DNA from: Claveliimonas sp034178805 | GTDB taxonomy: Bacteria > Bacillota > Clostridia > Lachnospirales > Lachnospiraceae | Direction: 5' to 3' | Assembly (NCBI RefSeq): GCF_050314255.1 | Contig: NZ_JBNPMZ010000015.1 | Location: 9,588-73,587 of the forward strand | Length of the DNA stretch: 64,000 bases | Part shown: in pieces, positions 14,325-21,278 of the stretch | How the letters are laid out: the number at the start of each line of letters is the position of its first letter | How positions within the stretch are numbered: position 1 is the stretch's first letter | Notes under the pieces: model-generated | Told to the model about the DNA's origin: nothing | Database searches by the model: none | What the model saw: the letters and a program-made list of their open reading frames with translations, nothing else | Translations under genes and position numbers: made by a program

Positions 14325-14364
14325 TATAAAAACCGCCCTTGTACTTTGGCGGGTAAGGGCGGTT
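14325..14364 (-). terminator. Terminator of the ymaF-like gene
   Basis: AACCGCCCTT and AAGGGCGGTT form a 10-bp stem; on the minus strand it is followed by TTTTTATAATTTTTATC. Confidence 0.8.
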
Positions 14365-14383
14365 GAAGGATTTGATTATGAAA

Positions 14384-14734
14384 CTATTTGCATTTAAAGT
14401 CTATCGGGCTGTCAATAAGTGTAGCGGCCTGAAATTCATGTCTGTGGTTATCCTCTTCTTCGGTAAAATCCTTAATGAAATGAACGTGTTTTCCATTTCC
14501 TACATCAATTGCACCGGAAGTTTTTCCGCAGAATTCATGGAAATGTTTATCGGAAAAGTCGGTATGAAATTTCACTTCATGGAAATGATCATGTTTATCT
14601 TTGCAGTACATAGCTTCACCGGTTACTGTGCAGAATCTGTGATTGTGGCAGTCACCATTTTCGTTGAAAATACGTGTGCTTCCGGTGAGTTCATGAACAT
14701 GTTTTTGCTCTTTGTGACAATTATAATTATACAT
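14384..14734 (-). CDS. YmaF family protein (histidine-rich)
   Basis: 116 residues with regularly spaced His pairs: HVHELTGSTRIF, CHNHRFCTVTGEAM, HDHFHEVKFHTDFSDKHFHE, GNGKHVHFIKDFTEEEDNHR. This spacing is the signature of the YmaF family (PF12788), short proteins of unknown function found in Firmicutes. The many His and a few Cys residues make metal binding a reasonable inference. Translation signal AAAGGAA precedes the ATG. Single gene with its own terminator. Confidence 0.8.
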   Translation of the reverse strand: MYNYNCHKEQKHVHELTGSTRIFNENGDCHNHRFCTVTGEAMYCKDKHDHFHEVKFHTDFSDKHFHEFCGKTSGAIDVGNGKHVHFIKDFTEEEDNHRHEFQAATLIDSPIDFKCK

Positions 14735-14850
14735 TTTAAAAATTCCTTTTTCTTTTATGATATGACAATAGCTGTGGTATGTGAAAAAGAAGATTTTCTC
14801 ATGGCATAAAAATGTTCTTTCGGCGGTATCCTAATACGGGGTGATCAATT

Positions 14851-14982
14851 ATGAGAGACAAGCAGGAAAAAAAGGACCTGGAACGGTTCAACAGCATTAC
14901 CCAAAAGGTAAAGCCGGAGAACCAGAACCAGTATCACAATGTAAGAAAAGAAGCTGTGGATGCGAAGAGAAGACAAGTGTAA
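14851..14982 (+). CDS. Small basic protein of unknown function (43 aa)
   Basis: An ATG preceded by GGGGTGATC opens a 43-codon frame beginning MRDKQEKKDLERFN and ending KEAVDAKRRQV. The product is highly charged, without cysteine or a hydrophobic segment, and would be helical or disordered. Composition is unlike random sequence, but I recognise no family, and the ribosome binding site is weak. It stops 10 nt before the 3' end of the leftward GNAT gene. Confidence 0.4.
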   Translation: MRDKQEKKDLERFNSITQKVKPENQNQYHNVRKEAVDAKRRQV

Positions 14983-14991
14983 GGAGTCAGC

Positions 14992-15468
14992 CTACCGGGC
15001 TAACTTATGCAGCGTTTCGCCGGCAGCCCGGTAGAGCGTCCACTCATCCATTGGTTTGGCATCCAGAGAAAGGTAAAAATCAATGCTGGGCTGATTCCAG
15101 TCAAGACAGGACCATTCCAGTCTTCCGCATCCTCTTTCGACAGCAATACGTGCCAGCTCCTTCAAAAGAGCTTTTCCGTACCCCTTTCCCCGGTATTCCG
15201 GCTTTACATATAAGTCCTCCAGGTAAATCCCGGCACGACCTAAAAACGTAGAAAAATTGTGGAAAAAGAGGGCAAAACCTACTTCTTTTCCTTCTTCTAA
15301 CGCAAAAAGAACCTCCGCAGCTTTTTTGTCAAAAAGCCATTCTTTCAGCAGTTCTTCGGTTGCCACGACTTCGTCAAGCATGTTCTCATAAGTGGCCAGT
15401 TCCTTTATAAAATTCAGAATAATTCCGGTATCCTGTTCATTAGCGTATCTGAAAGTTGTTTTTTGCAT
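14992..15468 (-). CDS. GNAT-family N-acetyltransferase, diamine/spermidine acetyltransferase-like
   Basis: 158 residues from the ATG behind AAAGGAGTACATT; a second in-frame ATG 13 codons upstream lacks a site. The acetyl-CoA loop is seen in VKPEYRGKGYGKALLKELA, preceded by the strand IYLEDLYV, and followed by RLEWSCLDWNQPSIDFYLSL. The ATYENMLDEVVATEELLKEW and WNQPSIDFY segments resemble the eukaryotic-type spermidine/diamine acetyltransferases, so a polyamine or similar primary amine is a possible substrate; this is inference from sequence likeness only. Monocistronic. Confidence 0.85.
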   Translation of the reverse strand: MQKTTFRYANEQDTGIILNFIKELATYENMLDEVVATEELLKEWLFDKKAAEVLFALEEGKEVGFALFFHNFSTFLGRAGIYLEDLYVKPEYRGKGYGKALLKELARIAVERGCGRLEWSCLDWNQPSIDFYLSLDAKPMDEWTLYRAAGETLHKLAR

Positions 15469-15550
15469 AATGTACTCCTTTTTATTAATGTATAAAATGA
15501 TTTTCAATGAGTTTATTATAGTGGGTTTTGGGGCAAATGTCTATGGGATA

Positions 15551-15610
15551 GTGGGATAGGGGACGGTTCTTTGTCCTAAAGCCAGGACAAAGAACCGTCC
15601 CCTATCCCAC
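15551..15610. repeat. 27-bp perfect palindrome (REP-like)
   Basis: GTGGGATAGGGGACGGTTCT continues to a 27-nt arm that is perfectly repeated in inverse after a 6-nt loop (AAAGCC). There is no T-tract, and it sits between the divergent GNAT gene and the thiM riboswitch. The GGGGACGGTTCTTTGTC core looks like the palindromes that occur as dispersed repeats in clostridial genomes. Confidence 0.8.
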
Positions 15611-15619
15611 ATCTTTTCC

Positions 15620-15647
15620 TTGCAAATTGTCGAAGGAGTAGTATAAT
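15620..15647 (+). promoter_or_regulatory. Sigma-A promoter of the thiM operon
   Basis: TTGCAA and TATAAT separated by 16 bp, ending about 17 bp before the TPP aptamer. Confidence 0.6.
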
Positions 15648-15663
15648 CGAATATAACAAAGCA

Positions 15664-15755
15664 AACGGGGAGCTTGCAGCAGCAGGCTGAGAGGAGGCTG
15701 ACACTGTCTCGACCCATTAACCTGATTTGGATAATGCCAACGTAGGAATATAGCG
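15664..15755 (+). promoter_or_regulatory. TPP riboswitch upstream of thiM
   Basis: The aptamer is seen as GGGGAGCTTGCAGC, GGCTGAGAGGAGGCTG, GACCCATTAACCTGATTTGG and ATAATGCCAACGTAGGAA in the conserved order, with an enlarged P3 region. A terminator hairpin follows 14 nt later. Confidence 0.95.
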
Positions 15756-15768
15756 AATGTGCAGTGTG

Positions 15769-15808
15769 AGCAGATGTACCTACAGTAGGTGTATCTGCTT
15801 TATTTTTC
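15769..15808 (+). terminator. Terminator of the thiM TPP riboswitch
   Basis: AGCAGATGTACC and GGTGTATCTGCT form a stem (one G-T pair) around TACAGTA, followed by TTATTTTTC. Confidence 0.8.
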
Positions 15809-15905
15809 AAGACTCGCTTGCGAGTCTTGGCGCGGGATTCGGGCCTGCAAAGCAGGCATACTACTAATCCGAATCCCTGCGCATCTTCGCGAAGCGCATA
15901 TCAGA
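15809..15905 (+). other. Cluster of hairpins in the thiM leader beyond the terminator
   Basis: Three self-complementary blocks lie end to end: AAGACTCGCTTGCGAGTCTT; GGGATTCGG...CCGAATCCC enclosing CCTGCAAAGCAGG; and TGCGCATCTTCGCGAAGCGCA. None has a T-tract and none is part of the riboswitch. They occupy the gap before the thiM ribosome binding site. Confidence 0.5.
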
Positions 15906-15939
15906 CGGGTACAAACAGAGCATGAAGGAGGATAATAAG

Positions 15940-16761
15940 ATGCTTGGAACATGTATTGAAAATGTAAGAAAAACGGTGCCGTTGGTACATAATATTACAA
16001 ATTATGTAACGGTAAATGATGTGGCAAATGTGCTGCTGGCATGCGGAGGAAGCCCAATCATGTCAGATGAGCCGGAGGATGTGGCAGATATCACTGCTAT
16101 TTGCGGCGGATTGAATATTAACATCGGAACATTGAATCAGAGAAGTATTGAGGCAATGTTTGTTGCAGGCAGAAAGGCAAATGAGCTGAATCATCAGCTG
16201 CTTTTGGATCCGGTAGGAGCGGGAGCAAGCGCCCTTCGTACCAATACGGCAGTGAAGCTGATGAAAGAGCTTAGATTTGATGTGATCCGTGGAAATATTT
16301 CCGAAATCAAAACGCTGGCGCAGGGCAGCGGAACTACCAAGGGTGTGGATGCTGATGTGGCAGACGCGGTTACGGAAGAAACTCTGGACGAGGCTGTGGC
16401 ATTTGTAAAGAAATTTTCAGAGAAGACCGGAAGTATTGTTGCAATCACGGGAGCCATTGACCTTGTGGCAGATAAGGACACCTGTTATGTGATTCGAAAC
16501 GGTCGTCCGGAGATGGGAAAGATCACGGGAACAGGATGTCAGCTGTCCGGTATGATGACAGCATTTCTCGTTGCAAATCCGGAAAATAAGCTGGAGGCAG
16601 CGGCGGCAGCAGTCTGCACGATGGGCCTGGCAGGAGAGATAGGATGGAGCAGGATGCAGGAAGGTGATGGAAATTCCACCTACCGCAACCGGATTATTGA
16701 TGCAATTTACAATATGGACAAGGAGACATTAGAAAAAGGAGCAAAATATGAAGTGCGATAA
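15940..16761 (+). CDS. thiM: Hydroxyethylthiazole kinase
   Basis: 273 residues from the ATG after GAAGGAGGATAATAAG; an ATG six codons upstream overlaps the site itself. Ribokinase-like fold with VPLVHNITNYVTVNDVAN near the N-terminus, LLACGGSPIMSDEPEDVADI, LDPVGAGAS and the anion-hole motif GTGCQLSGM near residue 197. It phosphorylates salvaged hydroxyethylthiazole, giving the thiazole moiety for ThiE. First gene of a thiamine salvage operon; it overlaps thiE by 14 nt. Confidence 0.95.
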   Translation: MLGTCIENVRKTVPLVHNITNYVTVNDVANVLLACGGSPIMSDEPEDVADITAICGGLNINIGTLNQRSIEAMFVAGRKANELNHQLLLDPVGAGASALRTNTAVKLMKELRFDVIRGNISEIKTLAQGSGTTKGVDADVADAVTEETLDEAVAFVKKFSEKTGSIVAITGAIDLVADKDTCYVIRNGRPEMGKITGTGCQLSGMMTAFLVANPENKLEAAAAAVCTMGLAGEIGWSRMQEGDGNSTYRNRIIDAIYNMDKETLEKGAKYEVR

Positions 16762-17386
16762 AGAAAGTTTACTTCTGTATGCGGTGACAGACAGAAGCTG
16801 GCTGAATGGGCAGACGCTGTACGAACAGGTAGAACAGGCGCTGGAGGGCGGCGCTACCTTTGTGCAGCTTCGGGAAAAAGAACTGGATGAAGAACATTTT
16901 CTGGAAGAAGCCAGGGAGATCAAAGAACTTTGCAGAAAATACAATGTACCTTTTGTAATTAATGATAACGTGGACATTGCTCTTGCTATGGACGCAGACG
17001 GTGTACATGTGGGGCAGAGCGATATGGAAGCAGGGGATGTCCGGGCAAAGCTGGGTCCTGATAAGATCATCGGAGTATCTGCGCAGACGGTGGAGCAGGC
17101 GCTTCTGGCACAGAGTCACGGCGCGGATTATCTCGGTGTGGGTGCCGTATTTCCTACAGGTTCCAAGGCGGATGCAAGTGAGGTGAGCCATGACACCCTG
17201 AGGGAAATCTGTGAGGCCGTGGATATTCCGGTTATAGCAATCGGCGGTATTGGTAAGAATAATGTAAAAGAGCTCTCCGGCAGCGGAATCTGCGGAATTG
17301 CGGTGATCAGTGCCATTTTTGCACAGAAAGATATTAAGACAGCCACAGAAGAATTAAAAGAAGCTGTCAGAGAAACGGTGATGTAA
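16748..17386 (+). CDS. thiE: Thiamine phosphate synthase
   Basis: 212 residues with the TIM-barrel motifs FVQLREKELDE, INDNVDIALAMDADGVHVGQ, LGVGAVFPTGSK and VIAIGGIG. The enzyme joins HMP-diphosphate (from ThiC/ThiD) to thiazole phosphate (from ThiM) to give thiamine monophosphate. Start lies within the 3' end of thiM and its stop overlaps the next ATG (TAATG), so translation is coupled along the operon. Confidence 0.95.
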   Translation: MKCDKESLLLYAVTDRSWLNGQTLYEQVEQALEGGATFVQLREKELDEEHFLEEAREIKELCRKYNVPFVINDNVDIALAMDADGVHVGQSDMEAGDVRAKLGPDKIIGVSAQTVEQALLAQSHGADYLGVGAVFPTGSKADASEVSHDTLREICEAVDIPVIAIGGIGKNNVKELSGSGICGIAVISAIFAQKDIKTATEELKEAVRETVM

Positions 17387-18045
17387 TGATTAAGGGAGCA
17401 ATTTTTGATGTAGACGGAACTCTTCTGGATTCTATGTGTATCTGGCTGGATGCCGGGGAGCGGTATCTGAGAAAATGTGGACTGGAGCCGGAAGAAGGCC
17501 TGGGAGAAAAAATATTTACCATGACCCTGGAAGAAGGAGCGGCTTATGTGAAAAAGGGCTATCACCTTTCCCAGAGCGAGGATGAAATCGTGAGCGGAGT
17601 CCTGGAAATTGTGAGAGAATTCTATTATGAAGAAGCGCCGCTGAAAGAGGGGGCAAAAGCATTTTTGCAGGCTTTGCAGGAACATGACATTCCTATGGTG
17701 GTTGCGACATCCGGGAATCAGGAGCTGGTAGAGGCGGCATTTACAAGGCTGGGTATTCTGGATTATTTCGATCGGATTTTCACCTGTACGGAAGTGGGAG
17801 TGGGTAAACGTTATCCGGACATTTACCGGTGTGCTGCACAATATATGGAAACCAGACCGGAAGAGACTTATGTGTTCGAGGATGTACTTCATGCTGTCAG
17901 AAGTGCGGGCTCAGCGGGATTCCGGACGGTGGGCATATATGATGCGTCCAGCGATAAAGAGCAGGAAGAGATCCGAAAGAGCGCCGATATTTATCTGGGA
18001 GACCTGACAGATTTTTCAAAGTTCTGGGAGTATGCAGAAAAATAG
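17386..18045 (+). CDS. HAD-superfamily phosphatase in the thiamine operon
   Basis: 219 residues with HAD motif I FDVDGTLLDS (nucleophile Asp8, acid Asp10), motif II PMVVATSGN, a lysine in GVGKRYPDIY and motif IV VFEDVLHAV, plus a helical cap between motifs I and II. General family role is phosphoester hydrolysis. Its place between thiE and thiD, coupled to thiE, and the absence of thiL in the window suggest dephosphorylation of thiamine monophosphate or a pathway intermediate; this is context-based inference, and beta-phosphoglucomutase-like activities cannot be excluded. Confidence 0.82.
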   Translation: MIKGAIFDVDGTLLDSMCIWLDAGERYLRKCGLEPEEGLGEKIFTMTLEEGAAYVKKGYHLSQSEDEIVSGVLEIVREFYYEEAPLKEGAKAFLQALQEHDIPMVVATSGNQELVEAAFTRLGILDYFDRIFTCTEVGVGKRYPDIYRCAAQYMETRPEETYVFEDVLHAVRSAGSAGFRTVGIYDASSDKEQEEIRKSADIYLGDLTDFSKFWEYAEK

Positions 18046-18086
18046 ATCCGAGAGTGGGTATCGAATAAGAAGAGAGGAATGACGAT

Positions 18087-18869
18087 ATGAAAACAGCGTT
18101 AACAATTGCAGGAAGCGATTCAAGCGGAGGTGCCGGAATTCAGGCGGATATTAAAACGATGATGGCAAATGGAGTTTATGCCATGAGTGCCATTACGGCT
18201 CTGACAGCGCAGAATACCATGGGAGTAACCGATATCATGGAGGTGACGCCGGAGTTCCTGGAAGCTCAGCTGGATGCGGTATTTACCGATATTTTTCCGG
18301 ATGCGGTGAAGATCGGAATGGTGTCTGCCAGTCCTCTGATTCTGAAGATTGCAGAGAAACTGAAGGAGTATGGGGCAAAAAACATTGTGGTGGATCCGGT
18401 GATGGTTGCAACCAGCGGATCAAAATTAATCAGTGATGAGGCGATTGCCACATTAAAAGAAAATCTTTTTCCACTGGCGAAGGTACTGACCCCTAATATT
18501 CCGGAGGCAGAGGTTTTATCCGGAATGGAAGTCAAATCAGAAGCAGATATGATTTCTGCGGCAAAGCAGATAAGTGACTCCTGGCATTGTGCGGTACTCT
18601 TAAAAGGCGGACATCAGCTGAATGATGCCAATGATCTTTTGTATCATGACGGGAATTACAGGTGGTTTTACGGAAGACGTATTGATAATCCGAATACTCA
18701 TGGGACCGGTTGTACTCTGTCAAGTGCTATTGCGTCAAATCTTGCCAGGGGCTGTGACCTGGAAGAGTCGGTGGAACGTGCCAAGGCATATATTTCCGGC
18801 GCACTGGAAGCGATGCTGGACCTTGGAAAGGGAAGCGGACCTATGAATCACGGATTTGCTCTCGAATAA
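18087..18869 (+). CDS. thiD: Hydroxymethylpyrimidine/phosphomethylpyrimidine kinase
   Basis: 260 residues, ribokinase fold: AGSDSSGGAGIQADIKTMM at the N-terminus, DPVMVATSGSKLI, NIPEAEVLSGM and the anion hole NTHGTGCTLSSAIA. It carries out the two phosphorylations from HMP to HMP-diphosphate, accepting the ThiC product. Last gene of the riboswitch-controlled operon; no strong terminator is seen, only a short run of AGATAT hexamers (18877-18896). Confidence 0.95.
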   Translation: MKTALTIAGSDSSGGAGIQADIKTMMANGVYAMSAITALTAQNTMGVTDIMEVTPEFLEAQLDAVFTDIFPDAVKIGMVSASPLILKIAEKLKEYGAKNIVVDPVMVATSGSKLISDEAIATLKENLFPLAKVLTPNIPEAEVLSGMEVKSEADMISAAKQISDSWHCAVLLKGGHQLNDANDLLYHDGNYRWFYGRRIDNPNTHGTGCTLSSAIASNLARGCDLEESVERAKAYISGALEAMLDLGKGSGPMNHGFALE

Positions 18870-18912
18870 GAATGAGATAGATATAGATATAGATATGGAA
18901 TACAGTCTTGCC

Positions 18913-18941
18913 TTTAAAAAAATAGAAAAGTGTGTTAAGAT
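18913..18941 (+). promoter_or_regulatory. Weak candidate promoter for asnS
   Basis: TTTAAA and TAAGAT with 17-bp spacing, 35 nt upstream of the asnS ATG; each hexamer matches only 4 of 6 consensus bases. Confidence 0.3.
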
Positions 18942-18976
18942 AAGCATAGCAATTTTAACAAAAGGAGTTTTTTGGT

Positions 18977-20368
18977 ATGGACTTGATTACAATCAGAGAA
19001 TTATACAAGAACAGAGAAGCGTATCTGGATCAGAAGATTACGATAGGGGGATGGGTACGCAGTATTCGTGATTCAAAAACATTTGGATTTATTGTTGTAA
19101 ATGACGGAACCTTTTTTGAACCTCTGCAGGTAGTATACCATGATAAGATGGAAAACTTTGCAGAGATTTCCAAACTGAATGTAGGAGCTGCCATCATCGT
19201 GACAGGAACGCTGGTCGCAACTCCGCAGGCGAAGCAGCCGTTTGAGATTCAGGCAGATGAAGTAGAGGTAGAGGGCGCATCTGCACCGGATTATCCGCTT
19301 CAGAAGAAACGTCACAGTTTCGAATATCTGAGAACAATTGCTCACCTGAGACCGAGAACCAATACTTTCCAGGCAGTGTTCCGCGTGAGATCCCTGACTG
19401 CATTTGCCATTCACAAATTCTTCCAGGAGAGAGGATTCGTGTATGTACACACACCGCTGATCACCGGAAGTGACTGTGAGGGTGCGGGAGAGATGTTCCG
19501 CGTAACAACACTGGATATGGAAAATGTGCCGAAGAACCCGGATGGAAGTGTGGACTATACACAGGATTTCTTTAACAAAGAGACAAGCCTTACCGTGAGC
19601 GGTCAGTTGAACGCGGAGACCTATGCACAGGCATTCCGTAATATTTACACCTTTGGACCGACCTTCCGTGCGGAAAATTCCAATACGACCCGCCATGCGG
19701 CAGAATTCTGGATGATTGAGCCGGAGATCGCATTTGCAGATCTGGAAGACGATATGATGCTGGCAGAGGACATGCTGAAGTACATTATTAATTACGTGCT
19801 GGAGGAAGCACCGGAGGAAATGAATTTCTTCAACTCCTTTGTGGACAAGGGACTTCTGGACCGCCTTCACAATGTAGTATCCAATGAATTTGCCAGAGTA
19901 ACCTACACAGAGGCAATCGACATTCTGGAAAAGAATAATGATAAATTTGAATTTAAGGTATCCTGGGGCGTGGACCTTCAGACGGAGCATGAGCGTTATC
20001 TGACAGAAGAAGTATTTAAGCGTCCGGTATTTGTAACGGATTATCCGAAGGATATTAAGGCATTTTATATGAAAATGAATCCGGATAACAAGACGGTTGC
20101 CGCAGTAGACTGTCTGGTTCCGGGAATCGGAGAAATCATCGGCGGAAGCCAGAGGGAAGATGATTATGAGAAGCTGGCAGCACGTATGAAAGAGCTGGGA
20201 ATGAAGGAAGAAGACTATGGCTTCTACATGGATCTGCGCAAATACGGCTCAACCCGCCATGCAGGATTCGGACTCGGCTTCGAGCGGTGCATCATGTACC
20301 TGACCGGTATGAGCAATATCCGTGACGTAGTTCCGTTCCCGAGAACAGTAAATAACTGCGAGTTTTAG
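18977..20368 (+). CDS. asnS: Asparagine--tRNA ligase
   Basis: 463 residues: an N-terminal OB-fold anticodon-binding domain (ITIGGWVRSIRDSKTFGFIV), then a class II catalytic core with motif 2 around FGPTFRAENS and AEFWMIEPE and motif 3 GFGLGFERCIMYLTG. Length and motifs fit AsnRS rather than AspRS. The ATG follows AAAAGGAGTTTTTTGGT. No T-box is present upstream. The element downstream contains a hairpin that can act as its terminator. Confidence 0.96.
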   Translation: MDLITIRELYKNREAYLDQKITIGGWVRSIRDSKTFGFIVVNDGTFFEPLQVVYHDKMENFAEISKLNVGAAIIVTGTLVATPQAKQPFEIQADEVEVEGASAPDYPLQKKRHSFEYLRTIAHLRPRTNTFQAVFRVRSLTAFAIHKFFQERGFVYVHTPLITGSDCEGAGEMFRVTTLDMENVPKNPDGSVDYTQDFFNKETSLTVSGQLNAETYAQAFRNIYTFGPTFRAENSNTTRHAAEFWMIEPEIAFADLEDDMMLAEDMLKYIINYVLEEAPEEMNFFNSFVDKGLLDRLHNVVSNEFARVTYTEAIDILEKNNDKFEFKVSWGVDLQTEHERYLTEEVFKRPVFVTDYPKDIKAFYMKMNPDNKTVAAVDCLVPGIGEIIGGSQREDDYEKLAARMKELGMKEEDYGFYMDLRKYGSTRHAGFGLGFERCIMYLTGMSNIRDVVPFPRTVNNCEF

Positions 20369-20370
20369 TC

Positions 20371-20538
20371 CACAGTTCAGCCATGCACTGACAAAAAATC
20401 AGAGTGCGCAAGCTTGCTTGCAGAAAGCTGATTTTTTTGTCAGTATATGGCGCTCTGCCATAAGCGAGAGCCTTAGCTGCATAAGCAGCGGGAAAGACTG
20501 CGAAGCAGTCGGGTCGAGCTTTCATGGCTGAACTGTGT
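20371..20538. repeat. 168-bp nested palindromic element
   Basis: CACAGTTCAGCCATG at the left end is the exact complement of CATGGCTGAACTGTG at the right end. Inside lie TGACAAAAAATCAG paired with CTGATTTTTTTGTCA (usable as a bidirectional terminator for asnS), GCTGCATAAGCAGC and GACTGCGAAGCAGTC. The element has terminal inverted repeats but no ORF, as expected of a small non-autonomous element or a large structured RNA. Confidence 0.65.
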
Positions 20539-20588
20539 AAATATATCTCTGTCGCAAGCTTGCTTGCGACGGACGGAGAGGAAAGAGT

Positions 20589-21278
20589 ATGAATATTTTA
20601 GTTGTAGATGATGAAAGAGAGATTGCGGATGTCGTTGAGCTGTATCTTCAGAATGACCAGTATACAGTATATAAGTTTTATACCGGTCAGGATGCACTGG
20701 ACTGCATCAATGAAAAGAAGATAGATCTTGCGATTTTGGATGTGATGCTTCCGGATATTGACGGGTTCCAGATCCTGAAAAAGATCCGGGAGAAGTACAC
20801 ATTTCCGGTCATTATGCTGACGGCAAAAACAGAATATATCGATAAGATTACAGGCCTGACACTGGGGGCGGACGACTATATTCCGAAGCCATTTAATCCG
20901 CTGGAGCTGATTGCCAGAGTGAAGGCGCAGCTTCGCAGATACACCCAGTATAATGATGGAGGAAAGGATGCCGGAGATGTGATTGATTTCGGCGGACTGT
21001 TCCTGAACCGTACTTCTCACGAATGCATTTACAATGAGGTGCCGCTTACCCTGACACCGATTGAATTTGAGATTCTGTGGCTCCTGTGTGAGAACAGGGG
21101 AAAGGTCATAAGCTCCGAGGAGCTTTTTGAAAAAGTGTGGCATGAGAAGTATTATAAAAACAGTAACAATACAGTTATGGTGCATATCCGGCATCTTCGG
21201 GAGAAGATGAGTGCACCGACGGGAACTTCTGACTTTATCAAAACAGTATGGGGAGTAGGGTATAAGGTTGAAGAATAA
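20589..21278 (+). CDS. VanR-like OmpR-family response regulator
   Basis: 229 residues. Receiver domain with VVDDER at the N-terminus, phosphoacceptor Asp51 in AILDVMLPDIDG and switch lysine in PKPFNPLELIARVKAQLRRY; winged-helix domain LTLTPIEFEILWLLCENRGK followed by NNTVMVHIRHLREKM. It resembles VanR of glycopeptide-resistance clusters along its full length, but no vanHAX-type gene lies in the window. A perfect hairpin GTCGCAAGC/GCTTGCGAC (20551-20570) lies just before the GGAGAGGAAAG ribosome binding site. Start of the kinase overlaps its 3' end by 11 nt. Confidence 0.9.
   Translation: MNILVVDDEREIADVVELYLQNDQYTVYKFYTGQDALDCINEKKIDLAILDVMLPDIDGFQILKKIREKYTFPVIMLTAKTEYIDKITGLTLGADDYIPKPFNPLELIARVKAQLRRYTQYNDGGKDAGDVIDFGGLFLNRTSHECIYNEVPLTLTPIEFEILWLLCENRGKVISSEELFEKVWHEKYYKNSNNTVMVHIRHLREKMSAPTGTSDFIKTVWGVGYKVEE

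Noticed and set aside
14363..14809. 148-codon rightward frame
   Set aside because: Antisense shadow of the histidine-rich ymaF-like gene, which has family motifs and a ribosome binding site.
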